The position numbers were made by a program, and so were the translations under genes. From positions 1 to 31,556 of the forward strand of contig JACCWY010000478.1 in assembly GCA_013697395.1 (NCBI GenBank): 31,556 nucleotides of DNA, given 5' to 3'. The notes under the pieces were generated by a model. The model searched no databases and was not told the DNA's origin. It saw only the letters and a list, made by a program, of their open reading frames with translations. Source of the stretch: Chloroflexota bacterium. Its GTDB lineage: Bacteria > Chloroflexota > Limnocylindria > QHBO01. Positions 1 through 8,510 of the stretch are shown one piece after another. Each line of letters begins with the position of its first letter. Position 1 is the stretch's first letter.

Positions 1-718
1 GGTCAGGTGGCGGCGTGGGCGACGGTCCTGGGCCGACCGCAGGAGGTGCTCCTCCTGAGCCGGGCGCAGGGCTCCCCCCTCCGGGCGTAGGAGCGCCGGA
101 CCCTGCCGTGGTTCCGCCGGATACGAATTGGGAGCCGCCGGCAAATGCGGAGCCGCCGGCAAATGCGGAGCCGCCAACCGACGTCGGACCCTCGGCAGCT
201 ACGGAATCGCCGGAGAATGCCGAACCGGCGGTAGCCTCGGAGCTGCCACCAGGCTCCGAGCTCGCACCCGATGCAACGCCGGAGGGATCGGTCGGGGCAC
301 TGTCTGTCGCGGATGGTGCGGCGTCGTCACTGGGCCCCAGGGAAGGACCCTTGACCGATTCGATGCCCGCCAGCACACCGTCTCTCACTGCCTGGAGGCT
401 TTGGCCGATATCCGGCTGGGCGGCGCCCAGCAACCCAGCGAGCCATATGGCGATGCTCAGCCCAATCACCCCGAAGGCGCTTGCTCCCAGGGCGTCATAG
501 CGGATGGTGCGCTCGTGGCCGCCGACGTAAGCGGGCGTGACGGTGGCGGCCTGCGTCGGAGCGGCATCCGCAATCTCAATGGCCTGAAGTGAATCGAGCG
601 CCGTCGCGGCGCGCAGGCACCCGTCGCAGCCGACTGCATGCAGCGCGAGATCCCGCGGTGGCTCGCCCGCTGCCCCGGAGGCGAGCCAGTCGTTGAACCG
701 GTCGTGAAGGCTCGTCAC
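1..718 (-). CDS. Membrane anti-sigma factor, zinc-finger type (C-terminus cut by window edge)
   Basis: Read on the minus strand from a GTG at 718 whose GTGA overlaps the stop of the upstream sigma-like gene, so the two are translationally coupled. Residues 27-34 show H-x3-C-x2-C (H27, C31, C34), the signature of zinc-binding anti-sigma (ZAS-like) domains that hold an ECF sigma factor. A hydrophobic stretch at about residues 77-100 is a single membrane span. Everything after it (over 130 residues) is a low-complexity Ser/Gly/Ala/Pro tail, with two exact copies of a six-residue unit and a Pro-rich end, presumably extracytoplasmic. The reading frame runs off the window at base 1, so a C-terminal sensory domain may be missing. 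The role is inferred from the motif and the neighbour; the tail has no family I recognise. Confidence 0.7.
   Translation of the reverse strand, partial: MTSLHDRFNDWLASGAAGEPPRDLALHAVGCDGCLRAATALDSLQAIEIADAAPTQAATVTPAYVGGHERTIRYDALGASAFGVIGLSIAIWLAGLLGAAQPDIGQSLQAVRDGVLAGIESVKGPSLGPSDDAAPSATDSAPTDPSGVASGASSEPGGSSEATAGSAFSGDSVAAEGPTSVGGSAFAGGSAFAGGSQFVSGGTTAGSGAPTPGGGSPAPGSGGAPPAVGPGPSPTPPPD
131..175 (-). repeat. 18-bp tandem repeat inside the anti-sigma tail
   Basis: The unit GGAGCCGCCGGCAAATGC occurs at 131-148 and 149-166, followed by half a unit at 167-175. On the coding (minus) strand it encodes repeated Gly-Gly-Ser-Ala-Phe-Ala. Copy-number change would lengthen or shorten the low-complexity tail in frame. 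Confidence 0.85.
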
Positions 719-1287
719 GTCAATGCTCGCGCCGCGATCGCACGAATGCTTGTCACGAGCGGGCCTTCGCTCGCTGATTGTGCGTCGGGATTGCCTATCG
801 CCCCTGCGGTCACTCGACGCCGGGCGCGCTGGACCAGCCGCTCGAGACGCTTGCCCTCCAGGCCGACGATCGTTCCGACGTCGCGCTGGTCGAGCTGCTC
901 GACGGTTGTCGCGATGAGCGCGGCACGCTCCCGCAGGTTGAGCGCACCAAGGGCCGCGAAGCCCGCTGCGTCGACGCCGAGGCGTTCAAGAACGACGCCC
1001 GCACCATCCTGGACGCCGACAGACGCTCTGTCGCTCGCCTCTCGGAAGACGCGCTGACGGAGCCATGCCGCTGCTCTCTCTGGGTGGCTGAGCTGGATGA
1101 CGCGTACGGAGCCGGCCGCGAGGGCGTCCGCAGCCAGTCGCGTTGCGCTCGCCTCATCTCCAAGGGTCAAGAGTAGAGCGAATCCACGAAGTCGGGGACC
1201 GTGCAATTCCCGGAACGCGGCTGGCCGCGATTCCGACGGCATGTCTGCGGCGGTTTCGGGATGGTAGTCCGAGGGCAACGGCATCAT
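715..1287 (-). CDS. Degenerate ECF-like sigma-70 family protein
   Basis: A 190-residue protein with the layout of an ECF sigma factor. An N-terminal helix-rich part resembles region 2 (a leucine-rich stretch followed by a His-Pro-Glu-Arg-Ala-Ala-Ala-Trp-Leu segment like the end of sigma region 2), and a C-terminal part resembles region 4 and ends in the usual basic Arg-Ala-Arg-Arg-Arg helix. The region 2 core normally rich in Asp/Glu and aromatics for promoter melting is poorly conserved, and region 4 lacks the usual Ala-Glu-Ile-Ala helix-turn-helix wording. I chose the ATG at 1287 (a second ATG follows at 1284) because a TAGACT -10 element lies at 1330-1325; the longer ORF from 1359 would start upstream of it. 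Its stop overlaps the anti-sigma start. It could be an active ECF factor or a diverged regulator. Confidence 0.6.
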   Translation of the reverse strand: MMPLPSDYHPETAADMPSESRPAAFRELHGPRLRGFALLLTLGDEASATRLAADALAAGSVRVIQLSHPERAAAWLRQRVFREASDRASVGVQDGAGVVLERLGVDAAGFAALGALNLRERAALIATTVEQLDQRDVGTIVGLEGKRLERLVQRARRRVTAGAIGNPDAQSASEGPLVTSIRAIAARALT

Positions 1288-1324
1288 CCTGATCGGTCGA
1301 GTGGAGTCTGCTGCGGTTGTGATG

Positions 1325-1330
1325 AGTCTA
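1325..1330 (-). promoter_or_regulatory. Putative -10 element for the sigma/anti-sigma operon
   Basis: TAGACT on the minus strand, about 38 bases before the ATG at 1287. No good -35 hexamer is seen. It matches the TANAAT/TAGACT words found before several other genes in this window. Confidence 0.4.
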
Positions 1331-1411
1331 GTACGGGTGCAGGATGGATGCCAAGGCAACCACGTGACGAGGGGAGGAACTTTGGAGGCTTACGAGCGAA
1401 ACTTGACAACG

Positions 1412-1420
1412 TGGTAGAAT
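1412..1420 (+). promoter_or_regulatory. Extended -10 promoter for dnaG
   Basis: TGGTAGAAT is a TGn-extended -10 element. TTGACA words lie at 1403, 1434 and 1446, but none is at a proper distance to act as its -35. The element overlaps the first ATG of the dnaG frame (1419), which suggests that translation begins further downstream. Confidence 0.45.
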
Positions 1421-3305
1421 GTGCCCGAGGTACTTGACAAACCCCTTGACACGCGCGAGGACCGCCGCGCGAGAGGTCCGCCGCATCACCACTCCGTCCG
1501 GCATCGTTGCCGAAATCAAGTCGAAGCTCCCGGTCGCCGATATCGTCGGTGAGACCGTCGCACTCAAACGCGCGGGGACCGTCCACAAGGGTCTCTGTCC
1601 GTTTCACGCCGAAAAGACGCCGTCGTTCATCGTGACGCCGGACCGCGAGACCTGGCACTGCTTCGGGTGCGGTGAGCACGGCGACATCTTCACGTTCCTG
1701 ATGCGCCGCGACGGGCTCGACTTCCGCGAGGCGCTGGCCCGGTTGGCCGAACGCGCGGGCGTCGAGCTCAGCCAGCACACGGCCCGGGAGGACCGCCACC
1801 GGCGGCGCCTGCGGGAAGCGCTGGAGGCGGCGATCGCGTGGTACCGCGAGGTGCTGCTCCAGGCTCGCCAGGCGCATCGCGCTCGCACCTACCTGGCCGA
1901 GCGCGGTCTGAGCGACGAGACGCTCGAGCGGTTCGGCATCGGCTATGCCCTCAACACGTGGGAGGCCATGTCGAAGCGCCTTCGCGCAAAGGGCTTCACC
2001 GATGACGAGCTGAGCGGGGCCGGGCTCGCCAGCCCGTCGACGCGCGGTGGCGTCTACGACCGCTTCCGGGGACGAATCATCATTCCCATCCGGGACGCGT
2101 CGGGACGGGCCGTCGGTCTGGGCGGGAGGATCCTGCCCGAGGGCGAAGGCCCCAAGTACCTGAACTCACCCGCCACGGCGCTGTTCGACAAGAGCCGAAC
2201 GCTGTACGGGATCGACCTCGCCAAGGGGGCGATCCGGCGCGAGAAGCTGGCCGTCATCGTCGAGGGCTACAGCGATGTTATGGCCGCCCACCAGGCGGGC
2301 TTCGTGAACGTGGTTGCCAGCCTTGGGACCGCGCTCACCGCAGGGCAGGTCGAGCTCGCCAACCGGTACGCGGACGCGGTCGCGCTGGCGTACGACGTGG
2401 ACCTCGCCGGAGAGACGGCGACCCAGCGCGGCCTGCTCGAGGAGCTCGGGCCCGTCGTGAGCAAGGTCCGCGTCATTCGCATCCCGGCCGGCAAGGATCC
2501 CGATGAGCTGATCCGCACCGATCCGGACCAGTGGCGCAAGGCGGTGGCGGACGCCGCCGAGCTGCTGCCCTACTTCATGCAACGCGCGGCCGGCGAGGTC
2601 GACCTTCGCCAGGCGCAGGGCCGCAGCGGGTACACCCGGCGAATGCTCGATCTGCTGCGGCGGCTGCCCGACCGCGTGGAGCAGGATTCGTACGTGCCGC
2701 AGCTCGCCCAGCTCGCCGGCATCGACGAACGCATCCTGCGCGACGAGCTGTCACGCGGTGGAAGGCCCATCCCGATCAGGCCGGCGGTGGATGGCGCCAC
2801 CCAGGCCGACGGCGAGACAAGACTGACCCCGCTCGAGCGCCAGGCACTCACCCTGCTGCTGCTCAGCCCATCGCTGGCCAGGGAGCTCGAGGTGGGGGAG
2901 CGGCTGCCGTTTCGCGATGAGTCGGCGCAGGCCCTGGGTGACGCCTGGCGAGAAGCCGTCGGCAGGGACGCCTCCCCCGACCTCGAGCAATTCGTGGCTG
3001 GGCTGGACGCGGCGACGGCCGATCTGGCGCTCAGCATGCTGGCCTCGGCCCGGGCCCGTGGCGCGCGGCCGGACACGTCGGCTGATCGGGAGGACCTGCG
3101 GGTCTGCCTGGTCCGGCTCCGCATCGCCCGGGTGAATGATCAACTTGCCGATCTCGAGGCGCTCATCCGGGCCGCCTCGGAAGAGGACGCCGCCGGCGAC
3201 GTCGGCGAACTGGAACGAAGGGTCCACCAGCTGCACGAAACGCGACGGCAGCTCGAAGCTGAAATGAACGCGCCGGCGCTCGTCGCCGGCGAGAGGAGGA
3301 GTTGA
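1419..3305 (+). CDS. dnaG: DNA primase DnaG
   Basis: Synthesises RNA primers for DNA replication. Numbered from the ATG at 1419, the CHC2 zinc finger has ligands C60, H63, C81 and C84 (Cys-Pro-Phe-His ... Cys-Phe-Gly-Cys). A primase core follows, then a TOPRIM domain with the catalytic Glu in Glu-Gly-Tyr-Ser-Asp (E282) and the metal Asp pair in Tyr-Asp-Val-Asp-Leu-Ala-Gly (D326, D328). The C-terminal ~200 residues are a helical domain expected to bind DnaB helicase. At 628 residues it has normal length. The N-terminus is uncertain: family members start about 10 residues before the Glu-Ile-Lys-Ser-Lys-Leu helix (here residue 32), and the -10 element overlaps the ATG, so TTG at 1434 or 1446 is possible. 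The stop at 3303-3305 lies immediately before the rpoD start, giving a dnaG-rpoD operon. Confidence 0.95.
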   Translation: MCPRYLTNPLTRARTAAREVRRITTPSGIVAEIKSKLPVADIVGETVALKRAGTVHKGLCPFHAEKTPSFIVTPDRETWHCFGCGEHGDIFTFLMRRDGLDFREALARLAERAGVELSQHTAREDRHRRRLREALEAAIAWYREVLLQARQAHRARTYLAERGLSDETLERFGIGYALNTWEAMSKRLRAKGFTDDELSGAGLASPSTRGGVYDRFRGRIIIPIRDASGRAVGLGGRILPEGEGPKYLNSPATALFDKSRTLYGIDLAKGAIRREKLAVIVEGYSDVMAAHQAGFVNVVASLGTALTAGQVELANRYADAVALAYDVDLAGETATQRGLLEELGPVVSKVRVIRIPAGKDPDELIRTDPDQWRKAVADAAELLPYFMQRAAGEVDLRQAQGRSGYTRRMLDLLRRLPDRVEQDSYVPQLAQLAGIDERILRDELSRGGRPIPIRPAVDGATQADGETRLTPLERQALTLLLLSPSLARELEVGERLPFRDESAQALGDAWREAVGRDASPDLEQFVAGLDAATADLALSMLASARARGARPDTSADREDLRVCLVRLRIARVNDQLADLEALIRAASEEDAAGDVGELERRVHQLHETRRQLEAEMNAPALVAGERRS

Positions 3306-3307
3306 GC

Positions 3308-5467
<2,160 letters not shown>

Positions 5468-5478
5468 TCGATCGGGCT

Positions 5479-5508
5479 TTGACCGGGTTCCGCGCGGAGG
5501 GGTATCAT
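5479..5508 (+). promoter_or_regulatory. Promoter of tRNA-Asn
   Basis: TTGACC at 5479-5484 and TATCAT at 5503-5508 are separated by 18 bases, giving one of the few promoters here with both elements. It lies just after the rpoD stop and about 45 bases before the mature tRNA. Confidence 0.6.
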
Positions 5509-5523
5509 CCGCGCCGTCCCGAT

Positions 5524-5541
5524 GAGCCTCGCCCGAGGCTC
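5524..5541 (+). other. Perfect hairpin in the tRNA-Asn 5' leader
   Basis: GAGCCTCG-CC-CGAGGCTC is a perfect 8-base inverted repeat between the promoter and the tRNA. No T-run follows. It may be a processing signal for the tRNA precursor or a factor-dependent stop for rpoD read-through. Confidence 0.5.
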
Positions 5542-5551
5542 CGACATGCGT

Positions 5552-5626
5552 TCCGGCGTAGCTCAGTGGTAGAGCGGGCGGCTGTTAACCGCTTGGTCGT
5601 AGGTTCGAATCCTACCGCCGGAGCCA
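5552..5626 (+). tRNA. tRNA-Asn (anticodon GTT), CCA encoded
   Basis: Full cloverleaf. Acceptor stem 5552-5558 (TCCGGCG) pairs with 5616-5622 (CGCCGGA). The D arm GCTC/GAGC is at 5561-5575. The anticodon stem 5577-5581/5589-5593 encloses loop CTGTTAA, so the anticodon is GTT (5584-5586). The T loop is TTCGAAT. Discriminator G at 5623 is followed by an encoded CCA at 5624-5626. Confidence 0.96.
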
Positions 5627-5750
5627 TCCACCCTGTGGTCGGAACGTGTTCTGCGGATGCCCCCGTCGTTTTGCGCCGCGCGAGCGAGTATGTGACTAGA
5701 CGGTCACATGTCACGGGAACGGAGGGTCCGTCAGGGGCGTCTGTGAGGGC

Positions 5751-6140
5751 ATGATCCATGGAACCATCGCTGTTCTGCTCGGCCTGGGCGCATTGGTCGG
5801 CTGTCAACCGCCCGGCGATGGAGACCTCGCCATCCTGCGCGGGATCGTCGTGGCTGGTCCGACCTGCCCGGTGGTGCGCGATCCGCCAGATCCGGCGTGC
5901 GAGGACCGTCCCGTCGCGGGTGCCGAGATCGTCATCCTCGATGCCCGAGGCGACGAGGTGGCCCGCGTGCGCACCGACGAAGCCGGCATCTTCACCGCAG
6001 AGCTGCCGGCGGGGGAGTACCGGCTCTCACCACGGCCGATCGAGGGCCTGCTCGGGACGCCGACAGCGACCGATATCGTGGTGGTGGAGGGTCTGGATCC
6101 CGAGCCCGTGACGATCACCTACGACACGGGTATTCGCTGA
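5751..6140 (+). CDS. Small lipoprotein with carboxypeptidase-regulatory-like (Ig-fold) domain
   Basis: A 129-residue protein with a short hydrophobic signal peptide and a lipobox Leu-Val-Gly-Cys (C18), predicting lipid anchoring outside the membrane. The mature part contains a Val-Ala-Gly-Ala-Glu-Ile-Val-Ile-Leu-Asp ... Thr-Asp-Glu-Ala-Gly-Ile-Phe ... Leu-Pro-Ala-Gly-Glu-Tyr pattern, typical of CarboxypepD_reg / CNA-B-like beta sandwiches that present a surface or bind partners. Two further cysteines before this fold (in Pro-Thr-Cys-Pro and Pro-Ala-Cys-Glu) could form a disulfide. The specific role is unknown. It stands alone after tRNA-Asn and converges on the gene at 6247-6456. Confidence 0.7.
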   Translation: MIHGTIAVLLGLGALVGCQPPGDGDLAILRGIVVAGPTCPVVRDPPDPACEDRPVAGAEIVILDARGDEVARVRTDEAGIFTAELPAGEYRLSPRPIEGLLGTPTATDIVVVEGLDPEPVTITYDTGIR

Positions 6141-6179
6141 GGGCTAACGCTGGGGCCTATCGCACGTTAGTACCTTTGA

Positions 6180-6230
6180 GCCGGACACTGCGTTGGCGGC
6201 ATTGCCGCCAGGGCAGCCGCAGTGTCCGGC
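6180..6230. terminator. Nested inverted repeat between convergent genes (possible bidirectional terminator)
   Basis: An outer 13-base perfect stem (6180-6192 with 6218-6230, GCCGGACACTGCG/CGCAGTGTCCGGC) encloses a second perfect 7-base hairpin (6194-6200 with 6204-6210, loop ATT). It sits downstream of both the lipoprotein gene (plus) and the 6247-6456 gene (minus). There is no T-tract on either side, so it is not a canonical intrinsic terminator. Its position fits transcription termination or mRNA 3' end protection in both directions. Confidence 0.5.
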
Positions 6231-6246
6231 GGCTTCGTGCCCGCCG

Positions 6247-6456
6247 TCAGCCCCGCCGCTCGTGCCAGTCCGGGTCGACGGGCGCGGTCGGCCCGACATC
6301 TCCGAAGGTCGGCACCAGGCTCCAGCCCATGATGCCCATGGCGATGCCGAAGATGAGCAGCATTGCCGACCCGGCTGGCTCGTAGGTCAGGAACCAGTAG
6401 ACGGCCGCGACCGTGATCACGAGCGCCGGGATGGCCAGGTACTTCACGAGCGTCAT
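6247..6456 (-). CDS. Small two-helix membrane protein, cytochrome c oxidase subunit IV-like
   Basis: A 69-residue protein with two hydrophobic helices (about residues 5-24 and 30-48). They are joined by a Tyr-Glu-Pro-Ala-Gly-Ser segment that resembles the inter-helix motif of actinobacterial-type oxidase subunit IV (CtaF family). The C-terminus is short and polar. If the assignment is right it would be an accessory subunit of an aa3 oxidase. No other oxidase genes are nearby, so this rests on weak pattern similarity. The ATG at 6456 lies six bases after a TATGAT element, pointing to a leaderless transcript. Confidence 0.5.
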   Translation of the reverse strand: MTLVKYLAIPALVITVAAVYWFLTYEPAGSAMLLIFGIAMGIMGWSLVPTFGDVGPTAPVDPDWHERRG

Positions 6457-6462
6457 GCCGTC

Positions 6463-6468
6463 ATCATA
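6463..6468 (-). promoter_or_regulatory. -10 element giving a leaderless mRNA (6247-6456 gene)
   Basis: TATGAT on the minus strand, followed by six bases and then the ATG at 6456. The predicted transcription start coincides with the start codon and no ribosome-binding site would be present. Confidence 0.5.
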
Positions 6469-6480
6469 CCCAGATCCGCT

Positions 6481-7041
6481 TCAGACGACCCAGCCACAGT
6501 CGGTTCTGCCGACCGGGCCGGTGGACAGGGCATGGCCAGGGCGGGTCCCGTCCTCGGGGGCGTGGGCCCGAACGAGTGGTCGAGTCCCCAGCAGGCGGTC
6601 GGCACGGACGAGCGTGGCGCGCCGAATGCGGGGATCGCTGACCGGGGAGCCTGCGTCCGATGGTTCGCTCGCAGTCGGCATCGAGCTTGCCCGGTCTGCG
6701 GCACGGGCGGTGACGACCGAACCGTCCGGATAGCTCAGCCACAGCCCGCGAAGCCTGGCAATGAAGTGCTCGGGCATCCCCGGCACCAGCAGGTCCACCA
6801 TCCCGCTCCCGCTGCGACGATATCCGCGTGGCCGCTCGTCGGCCTGGACCCGGTCGACGAATGCGCGCGTCAGCAGCTCGTCGACCGCAACGCGAATGGC
6901 CTCGGGGGCCTCCACCTGGGAGCGGCCGCCGCGAAAGGTCGCCCGGCCGACCACCTCCGGTTCGGTGCTGCCGCGGGGGGTTGCGAGGAGCTCGTACGTG
7001 AGCGTGTCGTCGGTCCGTGGGTCCGCAGTGCGGTCGATCAC
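6481..7041 (-). CDS. Hypothetical protein
   Basis: A 186-residue soluble protein I do not recognise. No signal peptide or membrane span is visible. The first ~110 residues look folded (alternating hydrophobic pattern, with Leu-Leu-Val-Pro-Gly-Met-Pro-Glu-His-Phe-Ile-Ala-Arg-Leu and Trp-Leu-Ser-Tyr-Pro-Asp-Gly-Ser segments); the rest is Arg/Pro/Ser-rich and probably disordered. The longer ORF begins at 7092, but its extra residues are mostly Arg, and a TATCCT element lies exactly six bases before the GTG at 7041. I therefore take 7041 as a leaderless start. It ends 24 bases before the next minus-strand gene. Confidence 0.55.
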   Translation of the reverse strand: MIDRTADPRTDDTLTYELLATPRGSTEPEVVGRATFRGGRSQVEAPEAIRVAVDELLTRAFVDRVQADERPRGYRRSGSGMVDLLVPGMPEHFIARLRGLWLSYPDGSVVTARAADRASSMPTASEPSDAGSPVSDPRIRRATLVRADRLLGTRPLVRAHAPEDGTRPGHALSTGPVGRTDCGWVV

Positions 7042-7047
7042 CGGGCG

Positions 7048-7053
7048 AGGATA
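7048..7053 (-). promoter_or_regulatory. -10 element giving a leaderless mRNA (6481-7041 gene)
   Basis: TATCCT on the minus strand with a six-base gap to the GTG at 7041, the same geometry as the element at 6463-6468. Confidence 0.35.
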
Positions 7054-7105
7054 GCGCAGCGGGTGGTACCGGTGCCGCCTCCGGCGGCGCATCCGCGGGG
7101 TCGGC

Positions 7106-7111
7106 TAGAAT
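7106..7111 (+). promoter_or_regulatory. -10 element for the 7148-7504 gene
   Basis: TAGAAT followed by CG, as at 19032 and 23251. No -35 is seen. A GCCGCC-TCC-GGCGGC hairpin lies upstream at 7074-7088. Confidence 0.45.
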
Positions 7112-7147
7112 CGATCGCAGGCCGGGTTTGAGCGAGGAGAGGCAGCG

Positions 7148-7504
7148 GTGAGCGAGGTCGACGAGTCAGCGTACCGCGGGATGGTGGCCGAGCAGAACGA
7201 CGCGCAGGTCGACACCTGGGCGGCGGACCTCTTCATCGACTTCGCGAAGCGGCTGGGGGTGGGGACCGCCATCGCCGCCTTCTGCGAGTCGACCGGGCTC
7301 GACGCCCGCGGCTTCCAGCGGGCGTTCATGGTCGGTGGAGGACCCGACCACGTCGTGGGAATCGACACGGCGGGATCCCTGGCTGCGCCGATTTTCGAGC
7401 TGCCGAAGGCCATCGCCGGCCTGCGGCGCATCGATCCGGGCGCGAGAGCGAAGCTCGTGGACTTCCTGGTCCGCCACCGCGTGGTGATGTCCTACACGGC
7501 GTGA
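7148..7504 (+). CDS. Hypothetical protein, helical, 118 residues
   Basis: I do not recognise the family. The protein is soluble, mostly helical and acidic at the N-terminus, with one Cys and a Gly-rich turn (Val-Gly-Gly-Gly-Pro-Asp-His) in the middle. The GTG at 7148 has a good AGGAGAGG ribosome-binding site and a TAGAAT -10 element 37 bases upstream, so it is very likely expressed. It converges on parB with only 13 bases between the stops. Function unknown. Confidence 0.65.
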   Translation: MSEVDESAYRGMVAEQNDAQVDTWAADLFIDFAKRLGVGTAIAAFCESTGLDARGFQRAFMVGGGPDHVVGIDTAGSLAAPIFELPKAIAGLRRIDPGARAKLVDFLVRHRVVMSYTA

Positions 7505-7517
7505 CCGGGAGGGGAGG

Positions 7518-8510
7518 CTACTCCTCGCCTTCCCGATGCGGAGCGCCCGCCCGCATGATCGCGATGGCGTTCTCGATCTTCAGCTTCGTGATCGTCAGGT
7601 GCTTGGCGAAATTGGCGCGATTGACCTCGGGAATCTGTTCCATCACCTCGGGCCTCCGCAGGATCTCCACGAGGTCGTCGACTCCATCGGCCAGCTTCGA
7701 GCGGGCGCCCATGAGGGCATCGTCCGCCTGCTTCGACTCGACGGCCTGGCCGGCGACGGTCTTGGCGCGGCGCCTCGTGACGGGCGCCGCGGGCGCATCC
7801 TCGCGGGCATTTCCGCCGCCCGTGATCACCCGCAGCCTGGCGAGGCTCAGCTCACCAGCGGCGATCCGCTTTGCGAGTCGACGACGAGTCCGCTCGTCGG
7901 TGATCTTCATCAGCTCGTACGCATGGCTGATCGTGTCTTTGCGCAACGACACGAGCTCGCGGACGTCTGCCGGTGCATCCGAAAGGCGCAGTCGGTTCTC
8001 GATGTAGCCCTTGTCCTTCCCGACCTTCTGCGCGAGCTGACGGACCGAATAGCCGAAGGCCTCGGTCATCCTCCGGAACATCGCCGCCTCTTCGAGCGGC
8101 GAGACGTCCTCGCGCTGGAGATTCTCGATGATGCTGACCTCGAGCGCCGTGACCTCGTCGAAGTCGACGACGATCGCGGGGATCGTGTCGCGCCCAGCCA
8201 TGCGCGACGCGCGCCATCTCCGCTCGCCGGCGATCAGCTCGAACTGCGCCCCGCTTGGTCGCACGAGAATCGGCTGCAGAACGCCGTGCTCCCTGATCGA
8301 GTCCGCCAGCTCGGTCAGCGACTCCTCGTCGTACGAGAGCCGGGGCTGGGCCGGGTTCGGGAGGATCTTGCCGACCGGCACCTCCCGGATCTGGGCGTGC
8401 GTCCCGCGGGACTCGATGAGCGAGACGATCCCGGGAGCGAGGTCGGTGTGCTGGGCCTCGTCGAACAGGCGATGGATGTTCTGCTGGAATGCGGGTCGCT
8501 TGTCAGCCAA
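7518..8510 (-). CDS. parB: Chromosome-partitioning protein ParB
   Basis: Binds parS sites and spreads as a CTP-dependent clamp to segregate the chromosome with ParA. Visible features are the N-terminal nuclease-like fold with Leu-Pro-Asn-Pro-Ala-Gln-Pro-Arg (box I), Ala-Gly-Glu-Arg-Arg-Trp-Arg-Ala (CTP-binding GERR box), and Glu-Asn-Leu-Gln-Arg-Glu-Asp-Val-Ser-Pro-Leu-Glu-Glu-Ala (box III). A helix-turn-helix around Val-Arg-Gln-Leu-Ala-Gln-Lys-Val-Gly-Lys-Asp-Lys and a C-terminal dimerisation segment follow. At 330 residues it is of normal length. The TTG start at 8510 overlaps the parA 3' end by 8 bases and is chosen because a near-perfect Shine-Dalgarno lies at 8515-8525. No canonical parS palindrome was found in the window. 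Confidence 0.95.
   Translation of the reverse strand: MADKRPAFQQNIHRLFDEAQHTDLAPGIVSLIESRGTHAQIREVPVGKILPNPAQPRLSYDEESLTELADSIREHGVLQPILVRPSGAQFELIAGERRWRASRMAGRDTIPAIVVDFDEVTALEVSIIENLQREDVSPLEEAAMFRRMTEAFGYSVRQLAQKVGKDKGYIENRLRLSDAPADVRELVSLRKDTISHAYELMKITDERTRRRLAKRIAAGELSLARLRVITGGGNAREDAPAAPVTRRRAKTVAGQAVESKQADDALMGARSKLADGVDDLVEILRRPEVMEQIPEVNRANFAKHLTITKLKIENAIAIMRAGAPHREGEE

Noticed and set aside
5479..5754. Small ORFs covering the tRNA-Asn region
   Set aside because: They run through the tRNA and its promoter and show no protein features.
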